From contig CAKTKB010000028.1 of the NCBI GenBank assembly GCA_934569195.1, positions 1 to 14,500 on the forward strand: a stretch of DNA of 14,500 nt, given 5' to 3'. Shown piece by piece: positions 1 to 6,882 of the stretch; within the stretch, counting starts at the first letter, position 1; every line of letters starts with the position of its first letter. Origin of the DNA: an uncultured Oscillospiraceae bacterium (lineage in GTDB: Bacteria > Bacillota > Clostridia > Oscillospirales > Oscillospiraceae). The position numbers and the translations under genes were made by a program. The notes under the pieces are model-generated. The model searched no databases. It was not told where the DNA came from and saw nothing but the letters and a program-made list of their open reading frames with translations.

Positions 1-373
1 GGACATTCCACCCGTCTTGCACCGGCAGCTCGATCACCTGCCCCCTTGCGCATTTACCAACGTCGCAAAACCAGCATTCCTTCGGGCAGCCCCGGCTTGT
101 AATGACCATGCCCTCCCGGAGATACAGCCCTGGCGTAAAACTCTCGCTCATGCGGTCGCCAAAAGCGGGGCCGCCGACCTCCACTGGAACGCCCAGCATT
201 TGCCACTGGTAGTACAGGTCGTCCACCTCGGGAATATCCCAGGAAAAGGTCACGCTAATATGTACCGCTTCCGGCTCCGCTGCCATAGAATCCAGGGTAG
301 GCGGGCCGAAGAATGCCAGCGGGTCAGTGGGTGACATGGAGGTTTTTGTGGGGAATACTCGGGCTATTCGCAT
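1..373 (-). CDS. Radical SAM domain protein, N-terminal part (runs off the left edge)
   Basis: The minus-strand frame opens at ATG 373 behind a GGGGAGGGG ribosome site and stays open for 124 codons to the window edge, so the C-terminus is missing. The N-terminal ~90 residues (MRIARVFPTKTSMSPTDP...) contain no motif I can name. Residues 96-103 read C-P-K-E-C-W-F-C, the CxxxCxxC signature that binds the 4Fe-4S cluster of radical SAM enzymes, preceded by ITSRG, a usual context for that motif. A fourth cysteine is C108. Radical SAM enzymes cleave S-adenosylmethionine to a 5'-deoxyadenosyl radical; the substrate here cannot be told. The ~90-residue lead resembles the layout of radical SAM proteins with an N-terminal cofactor-binding domain, but that is a guess. 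The start overlaps the end of the upstream methyltransferase-like gene by 10 bases, so it belongs to the same leftward operon. Confidence 0.8.
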   Translation of the reverse strand, partial: MRIARVFPTKTSMSPTDPLAFFGPPTLDSMAAEPEAVHISVTFSWDIPEVDDLYYQWQMLGVPVEVGGPAFGDRMSESFTPGLYLREGMVITSRGCPKECWFCDVGKCARGQVIELPVQDGWNV

Positions 374-1028
374 GGTACCCCTCCCCACTGTTCCGCCATG
401 GCCTCTGCGATGCCGGGAAAGGTCTTTGCGCGTTGTTTTGCTCTGTCCGTCGTAAACATGCCTCTGTGGGCCTCTCCGTGCTTGTGAGAGTAGGTCCCGG
501 ACGGGCACCATGTTCTTTCAGCGGCCACAATTTTCGTTGCTCTCAGCGGCGGCAATGACTTGAGCCAAAGGCACGTCCTTTTTGTGTACGGGTGCCCGAA
601 TTGGTACGGCTCAATCGTCTGCGTGTATCTCGGCAGTGCAAACACCTTGCTTGGGACAGGGTTTTCCACGCAAATTTTCGGGATGTCCGCCCATAGAAAA
701 CGCATAAACAAATCCCGCGCCTGAATCCCCTGCATGACCCGGTCCGCTTGAAGCTGGCCTCCGCGCCACAGGTGACGTGCCCCTGCATTGCTCAGATACG
801 TGCAAGGCGGATGCGCAATCAGCAAGTCCCACCGGCCTACGTCGTGTGTCTGTCCGTCCATGGTGGTTATTTGCCCCCCTCTATGGCCTTGAGCGCGTCG
901 CCCAGTACATGCCACTCAGGATGCCCCCCAGACGGCTCTTGGATATCGCAGGAGTACGCCTCATGTCCTCGCGCACGAAACGCTTTGCACACGGTTTGCG
1001 ATTCTTCGCAGGCTATAAGGACTTTCAC
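364..1028 (-). CDS. Phage C5-cytosine methyltransferase-like protein, split by an apparent -1 frameshift
   Basis: Two minus-strand frames together give one ~221-residue protein. It starts at GTG 1028, with AGGTGA 7 bases upstream and a GTGA overlap with the previous gene. The first frame encodes MKVLIACEESQTVCKAF..., a Rossmann-like SAM-binding start, for 53 codons and stops at TAA 867-869. At the run of six C's at 874-879 (G's on the coding strand), a shift of -1 enters the frame that continues QITTMDGQ... to TAG 364-366. That part has IAHPPCTYLSNAG (PPC is the catalytic-cysteine motif IV of C5 methyltransferases) and VENP (motif VI-like). This short phage family lacks a large target-recognition domain and its enzymatic activity is uncertain. 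One missing G, a sequencing error, or programmed slippage on G_GGG_GGC would each explain the break. If the break is real and not bypassed, the gene is a pseudogene. Confidence 0.7.
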
Positions 1029-1276
1029 GGAGCACTCACCTCACTTCCTGCCGGTGCTTTAAGCACTCGTAGATTCTTTTCGTACACTTGCGGATCATTG
1101 GTCCCAATCACTTTGCAAAGAAATCTTGACAACTCCTCGTCCGTCATAGCGCGGATAGCGTCAGCGTTTGTTGGCCTGGACACGTAGTAGCAGATATCTG
1201 TACATGAGCAGTTCTTCGGATCGACGGACCTACCCCGTATTGGGCAATTTAGCCCGGTGCATTTTCTCTTAGGCAT
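1025..1276 (-). CDS. Small cysteine-rich phage protein, unknown function
   Basis: 83 residues from ATG 1276, preceded by a perfect GGAGGT ribosome site. The N-terminal third is basic and cysteine-rich: C6, C11, C23, C25 and C29, with a sixth cysteine at C54. This spacing could hold a zinc ion or be structural, but it matches no zinc finger I can name. A central helix-like segment (TDEELSRFLCKVI) is typical of small phage accessory proteins. The 5' end overlaps the end of the previous gene by 8 bases, and the stop TGA overlaps the GTG of the methyltransferase-like gene in a GTGA junction, so translation is probably coupled on both sides. I do not recognise a function. Confidence 0.75.
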   Translation of the reverse strand: MPKRKCTGLNCPIRGRSVDPKNCSCTDICYYVSRPTNADAIRAMTDEELSRFLCKVIGTNDPQVYEKNLRVLKAPAGSEVSAP

Positions 1277-1520
1277 TCTTTACCTCCACAAACTCGCCGC
1301 CCACACATGCAGCAGCATCTCGTTGGGCTTTATACTCTCTGGCTACCCGCGTTGCTGCGTCCAGTACACCGTCGGCCTTCTCCAGCTCGTCCACCGCTTT
1401 ACGCATGATCGCGCAGCCGTGGACGCTGCACCCGTGTTCAAAACCGCAGCCCAGGCAAGCCAGGCTTCCGGTCTGCACCGACAGGCGGCGGAGCGCGTTG
1501 AGCAATTCTTTATTTTCCAT
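1269..1520 (-). CDS. Small Cys-motif phage protein, unknown function
   Basis: 83 residues starting at ATG 1520 (MENKELLNAL...). This start is preferred over the ATG at 1526 because AGGTGG lies 6 bases before it but is too close to the earlier codon. Residues 22-36 contain the cluster C-x2-C-x5-C-x4-C (LACLGCGFEHGCSVHGC), which could bind a metal or form a redox centre. The C-terminal half is helical, with KAVDELEKAD and KAQRDAAACV. Proteins with this motif at the same place recur in Clostridia prophages as short hypothetical proteins, to my recollection. No function can be given. It overlaps the preceding gene by 11 bases and the following one by 8. Confidence 0.72.
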   Translation of the reverse strand: MENKELLNALRRLSVQTGSLACLGCGFEHGCSVHGCAIMRKAVDELEKADGVLDAATRVAREYKAQRDAAACVGGEFVEVKNA

Positions 1521-1866
1521 TTTCATCCACCTTTCGTTTTGTCTGATAAATCGCTTCGATCAGATCGTCTGCTGCCTGAATGGACGGCTCTTTCTGATAT
1601 GCCGTTGCCGCCTTTTCGATTCTCGCCCAAAGATCCGCCGTGCTTTCGTGAAGCTGCTCCAAGAAAAGGTTGACCCGATAGGCATCCAGGATCTGCTGCT
1701 TTTCTCTGCGGCCCTGCTCCTTCGTGAGGCCGGCAGAAGCGGCGAATCGGTATAAGCCGCGGAACGCCTGGAAGAGGTTGATCTGCGCCATGCTGTCCAG
1801 ATCCGGAGCCGGCGCCCCCCGAAACGCCAGATCTTCCAACTCGTCAATGTCCATCAGCTTGCTCAT
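1510..1866 (-). CDS. Hypothetical phage protein (118 aa)
   Basis: The frame is open upstream to 1911, but the best start is ATG 1866 (MSKLMDIDEL...). It has GGAGGAG upstream and forms an ATGA overlap with the stop of rusA, a standard coupled junction. The protein is charged and looks mostly helical, with an acidic N-terminus (MDIDELEDL), a central LFQAFRGLYRFAAS segment, and a C-terminal charged helix ending KRKVDENGK. There are no membrane segments, cysteine clusters or nucleotide-binding motifs. Its place directly after the Holliday junction resolvase in the same operon hints at an early, DNA-related or host-takeover role, but nothing in the sequence proves that. Confidence 0.7.
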   Translation of the reverse strand: MSKLMDIDELEDLAFRGAPAPDLDSMAQINLFQAFRGLYRFAASAGLTKEQGRREKQQILDAYRVNLFLEQLHESTADLWARIEKAATAYQKEPSIQAADDLIEAIYQTKRKVDENGK

Positions 1867-2255
1867 GTCAACTCCTCCATGTGGATGTAAATGCCGGGGA
1901 CCTCTGCCCAAAACTTCTCTACGATCTCCGACGCCACCAGCGCATCATCCTTCCAGAACCCCAGCTCCGTCATAACATCCTTCAGGAGCTTTTGGAGATT
2001 GTCGGTGTCCGGCTTCGTGATCCGGTACTCGCCATCTCTGTGGGAGCCTCCGGGGAAGCACCACTTCACCACCAGCCGCACTCCGCCCGTCATGGGTGCC
2101 GCCGGCCGGTGCGCCGCCAGATGATCCCGGAGCTTTGCCCGAGCGTTTTTCAGCTCTGCTGATTCATAGGACTTCGGCTTTCCATCCACCACACGCCAGC
2201 GCTTCTCTTGGTGGGTCACCGTGGGCGGGATCATCGAGAGGAAAAAACTCTGCAT
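1863..2255 (-). CDS. rusA: RusA-family Holliday junction resolvase
   Basis: 130 residues from ATG 2255, with GAGGTGATG just upstream. RusA is a small dimeric metal-dependent endonuclease that cuts Holliday junctions symmetrically. Phages use it to resolve branched DNA made during recombination and replication before packaging. The family signature is clear: K81-P-D83-T-D85-N86-L-x-K89 followed by D93, then FWKDDALV with D103/D104. These are the acidic metal ligands and the conserved lysine of the active site. The N-terminal MIPPTVTHQEKRW and the downstream VVKWCFPGG strand fit the family, as does the length (about 120-140 residues). It is the first gene after the repeat-rich region at 2256-2550 and is coupled through ATGA to the next gene. 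Confidence 0.93.
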   Translation of the reverse strand: MQSFFLSMIPPTVTHQEKRWRVVDGKPKSYESAELKNARAKLRDHLAAHRPAAPMTGGVRLVVKWCFPGGSHRDGEYRITKPDTDNLQKLLKDVMTELGFWKDDALVASEIVEKFWAEVPGIYIHMEELT

Positions 2256-2407
2256 TTTTCATCACCTCAAATTTTCAACTTTTTTGAGCCTGTGACATTT
2301 TCGCATTGTCACGTCATGTTCGGTAGGGGACAAGGGCGGCTCATTAGCCCTTGTCCTACCGTCCGAACGTGACGACACGGACAACATACTCCCCTCCGTA
2401 GGAGGGG

Positions 2408-2441
2408 ACCCTTGTCCTGTCCAGACAGGACAAGGGTTTTT
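2408..2441 (+). terminator. Perfect 13-bp stem-loop with T tract (terminator-like, or part of the origin)
   Basis: ACCCTTGTCCTGT pairs perfectly with ACAGGACAAGGGT around a 4-base CCAG loop, followed on the plus strand by TTTTT (2437-2441). In shape it is a Rho-independent terminator for rightward transcription, yet all neighbouring genes run leftward, where no T tract follows. It also carries the TTGTCC/GGACAA motif of the surrounding repeats, so it may be an origin hairpin instead. Confidence 0.45.
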
Positions 2442-2545
2442 ATAGTCATGACTGTCCGGTCAGGACAAGAAAATTCTAGTCGTGACAATGTGCCGATTCA
2501 GTCAGGACAACATTTTTTATAGTTGTGACCGTCCAGCCAGGACAA
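2441..2545. repeat. Iteron-like direct repeats (three copies, about 28 bp)
   Basis: Copy A (2441-2468) and copy C (2518-2545) are both 28 bases, begin TATAGT and end CAGGACAA; by eye they match at 23 of 28 positions. Copy B (2475-2510) keeps the ends CTAGTCGTGAC and AGTCAGGACAA but has a longer middle. A partial fourth copy, TATAGTGTTGTCTGTCC (2552-2568), lies in the last codons of the primase gene. Each full copy contains a GTCC/GGAC-type inverted half-site, as expected of a protein-binding iteron. The binding protein is unknown; the adjacent primase-helicase is a natural candidate. Confidence 0.6.
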
Positions 2546-2550
2546 TGAAT

Positions 2551-4794
2551 TTATAGTGTTGTCTGTCCTTCACTTTCTTTTTTCAGAATCTTCCCGGTAT
2601 TGCGATCTAGGAAAAATCCGAACTTTTCGGCCCGTCTTTTGATAGTCCGTTCCGACACTCCTTTGCCCGTTTCGGCGTACCATTCAGCCAAATCCTTCAC
2701 CGTGGGAGGCTCCCCGGCGCAGCAGTTTGCCACAGCGTCAGCGAACTCCTGCTCCTGACTACGGCGGTTCAGCTCGGCCTTTTCCTTGCGGCCGCGCTGC
2801 GCCTTTTGCCAGTTGGGGGCACCGCCATCGGCGCTCAGATCGCCCAGAACCTCGCTGTCATCCGTGATATGCACAGGGTACCGGAACCACAGGTTCACCG
2901 GCGGGAACTTCGGGAATTCCCGAAGGGTACCTTCTATACGCCACCCAGTGACCACCCTGGCTGTTTCTCTGGCAGCCTCTGCGCAGCTCTCAGCCGCTTC
3001 GATCTTCCACCCGCTCAGTTTATCCTTGATCAAATTCCACAACGCTGCAGCGCTGCAAGCATCGTCCTGGGACACCTCTTTCATAAGGGAGGGTTGATTC
3101 TTCTCGATCCAGCTCAAATATGCCTTTGCCGCCGCATTGTTCTCCTGCTGCTTGATGATCTCATCCGTCAGTTCCAGTTCCACCAGATCCAGGAGGGCGT
3201 CAGGATCTCGGGCAAATACGCCGGAGCCAGAAGCCCGGTCCATGGACTTTTTGCCGCCCTGGGCACCCTTAGAGTGATGGTGGCAGTAGATCACGGCGCA
3301 GCTCAGCTCCGTGCAGACCTTATCGAACTGATTGCAGAACGCCGCCATTTGGTCAGCGCTGTTCTCATCGCCGGTGATGACTTTGTAAATAGGGTCGATT
3401 ATCACGGCGATATAATTCTGCTTCAATGCCCGTCGAATGAGCTTCGGCGCCAGCTTGTCCATGGGAAGGGACTTACCACGGAGGTTCCAAATGTCGATAT
3501 TCTGAAGGTTGCTGGGGGTCCAGCCCATTGCCGTGTACACATCTTTGAAGCGGTGCAGACAGCTGGCCCGATCCAGCTCCAGGTTCACGTACAGGACCTT
3601 TCCCTGGGTGCATTGCCATTGCAGCCATTTCCGACCTTCGGCAATAGCAATGCAGAGTTCGATCAGAGCGAAGGACTTGCCGGCCTTCGACGGCCCCGCC
3701 AGGAGCATCTTATGCCCCTGGCGGAGGACCCCTTCAATGAGACAGGGTGCCAGCTCCGGCAGATCATCCCAGACAGACGAAAGATTTTCTTGATCCGGCA
3801 GATCATCGTTGACGCCCTCAATCCATTCCTTCCACTCCGCCCAATTCTCCTTGCCGATGTTGGTGTCCACAAGAAACTGCTTATTGCCCTTACGGGTAAC
3901 ACCCGGCATCCGGCTCAGTCTGGACGGGTTTTTGTTCTGGGTGTCTACGGGCATTCCGTTCTTTTTCAGGACGTCATAGAGGTAATTCACACGCTTGCGA
4001 TATTCGTCATAGGACGGCGCATCGATGCGGACAATGGCATGAAGGCTTTTCCCGCCGCTGTGGACCAGGCAGGCAATAGGAAGTTCCAGTTCCCGAACAA
4101 TTGCGTTCTGCTGCTCAACGGGCATAGTGTCCGATTCCACCAGCGCATAGCGGTAATCCGTCACATTCTCGTTCTTGACACCCTTCCCGTCCAGCGGGTT
4201 GAAGCGGATCCAGGCACCGGCCTCCGGCTTATAGTCGCCGAGAACGGCACCTATATCTCCGTCACACTTGCTGAGGGCTTCAATGAGCTGCCCCGCTGTC
4301 CGGCTATAATCACCTTTGGTTGGCAGATATTTATCGTCCTTCTGCCAGCTCTCCGTGACATAGCCCACGGTCTCGGAGGCTTCAAACAGGGTCTCCAGGT
4401 ATGTGATCAGCTCCTGGGCCGGATTCCAGTCCCTGGGCGGCTGTACCTCCCTGGCTTCCAGCCAGGACTTGTCTACGATGGTCAGATCATCCCCGCCAAT
4501 CTCATCAGACCAGCCGATCTCATGCCCGCCGGATGCAGGGCACCAGCCCTGCTCCTTGGCAAGCTGTACGATGGTCCCGCCGGTGACGGGGCTGGCACTG
4601 CCGTGAAACCCTGCCCACTTTTTCTCACATTCGCCGGGATGGTACCTGGAATCATTTCGGGACCAGTTGTCCCAAACGGAGCAGTCATAGCCCTCCTGCT
4701 TCAGTGCCATGCCGACGCTGCACCATTCCTGGTAATTCAGCGCCGAGGGATCAATATGCTGCAGGATCTCTGCCAGATTCGTAAGCTGCTCCAT
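2551..4794 (-). CDS. Phage replication protein: PriCT-AEP primase fused to RepA-type AAA ATPase
   Basis: 747 residues from ATG 4794 with GGAGGT upstream. Visible parts: a PriCT-type helical domain (~9-80, WCSVGMALKQEG...CEKKWAGF); a linker with HEIGWSDEI (91-99); an archaeo-eukaryotic primase-like domain (~185-300) with the acidic pair E220-S-D222, the basic/His motif SGGKSLH (246-252) and SRLSRMPGV (291-299); then a RecA-like AAA_25/RepA ATPase with Walker A GPSKAGKS (367-374), Walker B VIIDP (464-468) and a CHHH sensor region (504-507). The C-terminus (697-728, PTVKDLAEWYAETGKGVSERTIKRR) is a likely helix-turn-helix. Together these suggest priming plus helicase activity at a phage origin, possibly the repeats just downstream. 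The first 44 bases overlap the end of the SF2 helicase gene. Several antisense open frames here are composition artefacts. Confidence 0.88.
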   Translation of the reverse strand: MEQLTNLAEILQHIDPSALNYQEWCSVGMALKQEGYDCSVWDNWSRNDSRYHPGECEKKWAGFHGSASPVTGGTIVQLAKEQGWCPASGGHEIGWSDEIGGDDLTIVDKSWLEAREVQPPRDWNPAQELITYLETLFEASETVGYVTESWQKDDKYLPTKGDYSRTAGQLIEALSKCDGDIGAVLGDYKPEAGAWIRFNPLDGKGVKNENVTDYRYALVESDTMPVEQQNAIVRELELPIACLVHSGGKSLHAIVRIDAPSYDEYRKRVNYLYDVLKKNGMPVDTQNKNPSRLSRMPGVTRKGNKQFLVDTNIGKENWAEWKEWIEGVNDDLPDQENLSSVWDDLPELAPCLIEGVLRQGHKMLLAGPSKAGKSFALIELCIAIAEGRKWLQWQCTQGKVLYVNLELDRASCLHRFKDVYTAMGWTPSNLQNIDIWNLRGKSLPMDKLAPKLIRRALKQNYIAVIIDPIYKVITGDENSADQMAAFCNQFDKVCTELSCAVIYCHHHSKGAQGGKKSMDRASGSGVFARDPDALLDLVELELTDEIIKQQENNAAAKAYLSWIEKNQPSLMKEVSQDDACSAAALWNLIKDKLSGWKIEAAESCAEAARETARVVTGWRIEGTLREFPKFPPVNLWFRYPVHITDDSEVLGDLSADGGAPNWQKAQRGRKEKAELNRRSQEQEFADAVANCCAGEPPTVKDLAEWYAETGKGVSERTIKRRAEKFGFFLDRNTGKILKKESEGQTTL

Positions 4795-6382
4795 TTGCGG
4801 ACCTCCAATCGTATGTTCTGGGGTCTATGCCCCGTGGTGCGCCACGCCACCCCGCGGCAGCAATTCGGTCGATCATATTTTTTGCCGCTGTGAATGGCCA
4901 TTGCCCAACATGCTGAAATCCGAACTTCTCCAGGCATCGAATTTGCTTTGGGGTCGTAAGTCCTTCGGCTCTGCGCTTATCCAGCTTATCCAGCAGCAAA
5001 GCCGCTTTTCCAGCACATTCGATTTCCTCAGAATTGATTCCGAGCTTTTCAAGGGTCTGAAGCTGCTTCTCGGAGGGCGGGCCAATTTCCCAGCCGAAGG
5101 TCGGGACGTAGCTTGACAGATCTTCCGACTGAATGGACATTTCATATTGCAGAGGGTCCACCAGCCTGTGGCGCTTTGCCTTCATTTCGGAGAGTTTCTT
5201 TGCCAGAGCCTCCTCACGCTGGGCAACGACATCCTCACTGGCCGTCTGCTCGGCTTCCTCAATATCTACGGGACAGCCGGCCTCCGCAATGTTCTCCGTC
5301 ATTTTCTCGGCTACTTCGGCATTCTCACAGATGAGTGCCGCCGGGTGGCATAGCTCGTGCCGCTCTGTATGCCACAGAAAATCCAGGAGAAGCAAATGCT
5401 CTTTTCCCGGAAACAGCCGGGTCCCCCGCCCTACCATTTGGCAGTACAGGCTTCGGACCTTCGTGGGACGAAGGACCACAATGCAGTCCACGCTGGGATC
5501 GTCCCAGCCCTCCGTCAGGAGCATGGAATTACACAGGACGTTATATTTGCCGTCCGCAAAGTCCTGAAGCACCTCCGCTCTGTCCTGGCTCTCTCCGTTG
5601 ACCTCTGCCGCCCGGAACCCCGCTTCATTCAAAATATCACGGAATTTCTGGGACGTTTTGACCAGTGGAAGGAAAACAACCGTCTTTCTGTCCTGGCAGC
5701 GGGTGGCCATCTCCTGGGCGATCTGTATCAGATAGGGGTCCAGGGCATTGCCCAGATCCCCCGCTTTGAAGTCGCCGGATTGAACACCTACACCCGTCAG
5801 GTCCAGCTTCAGCGGGATTGTCTCTGCCTTGATCTTGCACAGATACCCCTCGCGGATTGCCCGGACCATGGTGTATTCATAGGCCAGGCTGTCGAAGAAT
5901 TGACCCAAGTTCCGCATATCGCCTCGGTCCGGGGTTGCCGTAACGCCCAGCACCTGAGCCTCCGGAAAATGCTCCAGGACCCGTTGATACCCGTCCGAGA
6001 GAACGTGGTGGGCCTCATCGACAATGATGGTATCGAAATACTCCGGCGAAAACTGGTCCAACCGCCTGGGCCGCTGCAGGCTCTGGACGGATCCGACCAC
6101 CACCCGGTTCCAGGAGCCAATGCAGCTCTCTTCCGCTTTCTCGGTAGCACTGCGAAGGCCCGTAGACTTGTAGAGCTTGTCCGCCGCCTGGTCCAGCAGC
6201 TCCCCGCGGTGCGCCATGATTAGTACGCGCTCCCCGCCGCGGACCAGTTCCTCCGTCAGCTTGCAGAACACAATCGTTTTGCCGGCACCGGTGGGCAGGA
6301 CCAGCAGCGTCCGGCGATTGCCGGACCGCCACTGTTCCTGAATGGCCGCAATTGCTTCACTCTGATACGGCCGAAGTTCCAT
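4751..6382 (-). CDS. SF2 DEAD/DEAH-box helicase (phage)
   Basis: 543 residues from ATG 6382, which shares an A with the TAA of the DUF669 gene (TAATG). The superfamily 2 motifs are complete: Q7 in LRPYQ; motif I PTGAGKT (30-36); motif Ia MAHRGELL; motif II DEAH (122-125); motif III TAT (148-150); motif V-like LLTEGWDDP (288-296); motif VI QMVGRGTRL (315-323). It is an ATP-driven DNA translocase, most like the phage/UvrB-RecG-type annealing or unwinding helicases, probably acting in replication or recombination. Beyond residue ~380 there is a charged linker and then two related helical units, SEKQLQTLEKLGI (437-449) and TPKQIRCLEKFGF (477-489), each followed by an amphipathic helix; this is probably a substrate- or partner-binding module. 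The end overlaps the primase start by 44 bases. Confidence 0.9.
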   Translation of the reverse strand: MELRPYQSEAIAAIQEQWRSGNRRTLLVLPTGAGKTIVFCKLTEELVRGGERVLIMAHRGELLDQAADKLYKSTGLRSATEKAEESCIGSWNRVVVGSVQSLQRPRRLDQFSPEYFDTIIVDEAHHVLSDGYQRVLEHFPEAQVLGVTATPDRGDMRNLGQFFDSLAYEYTMVRAIREGYLCKIKAETIPLKLDLTGVGVQSGDFKAGDLGNALDPYLIQIAQEMATRCQDRKTVVFLPLVKTSQKFRDILNEAGFRAAEVNGESQDRAEVLQDFADGKYNVLCNSMLLTEGWDDPSVDCIVVLRPTKVRSLYCQMVGRGTRLFPGKEHLLLLDFLWHTERHELCHPAALICENAEVAEKMTENIAEAGCPVDIEEAEQTASEDVVAQREEALAKKLSEMKAKRHRLVDPLQYEMSIQSEDLSSYVPTFGWEIGPPSEKQLQTLEKLGINSEEIECAGKAALLLDKLDKRRAEGLTTPKQIRCLEKFGFQHVGQWPFTAAKNMIDRIAAAGWRGAPRGIDPRTYDWRSANGAAYESGRDPAAY

Positions 6383-6867
6383 TAGAATTTATCCCTCCAG
6401 GACTGCTGGGCAGGGGCCGTGGAGGTCTCGGGGAAGAACCGGGGATCATAGTCATAGAACTTGTCCACATCGTTGGTCTCTCGCTTTGCCCCGTCCTTTT
6501 CATAGCTTCGGGTCTTGAATCTGGCCCGGCCTCTGGCTCCCACCACGGCATTCCAGCGGGGGACAAACGCCTCCCCGGACTTTTTCTGGCCGATGGACCG
6601 GAAGAACTCTGCGATCTTCCATTCCAGGCTGCTCCACAGAATCAGATCATACCGCACAGAAGCGGCGCCTTCCGGAGTGTCTACGCTGAGGGTCAAAACC
6701 GCCTTGTTGCAGGCCGGGATCTTTGCGCTTCCCGGGAACCGGCCCCGCTCAAAAGCGGTGACGGTAAAGTTGTAATCGCCGTCCTCCAAAAGGACATATT
6801 GGCCTCCGTCACTGGTAATTTCATCGTCCCAGCCGATCTCGTGGGGGTTGTTCATCAATTCACTCAT
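6382..6867 (-). CDS. DUF669 family phage protein (possible ssDNA-binding role)
   Basis: 161 residues from ATG 6867 with a strong GGAGGT site. The sequence matches the DUF669 pattern I know from Firmicutes phages: an acidic start (HEIGWDDEI, 9-17), then LLEDGDYNFTVTAFERGRFPGSAKIPACNKAVLTLSV-type beta strands, a YDLILWSSLEWKIAEFFRSIG segment, and a WNAVVGARGRARF strand. The family has no proven enzymatic activity. Its constant place between the Sak4-like ATPase and the helicase, and its beta-rich fold, have led to the idea of a single-strand-binding or recombination accessory protein (inference). The tail ends APAQQSWRDKF, closely like the tail of the SbcC-like ATPase two genes upstream. The stop overlaps the helicase start by one base. 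Confidence 0.85.
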   Translation of the reverse strand: MSELMNNPHEIGWDDEITSDGGQYVLLEDGDYNFTVTAFERGRFPGSAKIPACNKAVLTLSVDTPEGAASVRYDLILWSSLEWKIAEFFRSIGQKKSGEAFVPRWNAVVGARGRARFKTRSYEKDGAKRETNDVDKFYDYDPRFFPETSTAPAQQSWRDKF

Positions 6868-6882
6868 GTGTTTTACCTCCTG

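Larger units (their letters stand above)
2256..2550. other. Repeat- and hairpin-rich non-coding region; candidate phage replication origin
   Basis: The only long non-coding gap inside the leftward operon. It holds: GTGACA/TGTCAC arms at 2292-2297 and 2307-2312; an imperfect long inverted repeat 2307-2373 whose core is CGGTAGGGGACAAGGGC facing GCCCTTGTCCTACCG; a perfect 7-bp stem 2391-2407 (CCCCTCC/GGAGGGG); a perfect 13-bp stem 2408-2437; and direct repeats from 2441 to 2545. The hexamer GGACAA or its complement TTGTCC occurs eight times between 2328 and 2545. Iteron-like repeats plus hairpins next to a primase-helicase gene are typical of phage origins (inference). A structured RNA or a regulatory leader for rusA is the alternative. 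Confidence 0.5.

Noticed and set aside
2441..2545. CRISPR-like array in the repeat region
   Set aside because: There are only three diverged copies, the gaps are of unequal length and mostly too short for spacers, and no cas genes are near. Protein-binding iterons fit better.
2806..4893. Very long plus-strand open frame (695 codons) opposite the primase-helicase
   Set aside because: It is exactly antisense to a gene with several recognised domains and a ribosome site. Its translation is low-complexity and shows no motifs. It results from codon bias on the other strand.
5357..6223. Plus-strand open frame of 288 codons opposite the SF2 helicase
   Set aside because: Antisense to a helicase with all SF2 motifs; no convincing ribosome site and no recognisable protein features.
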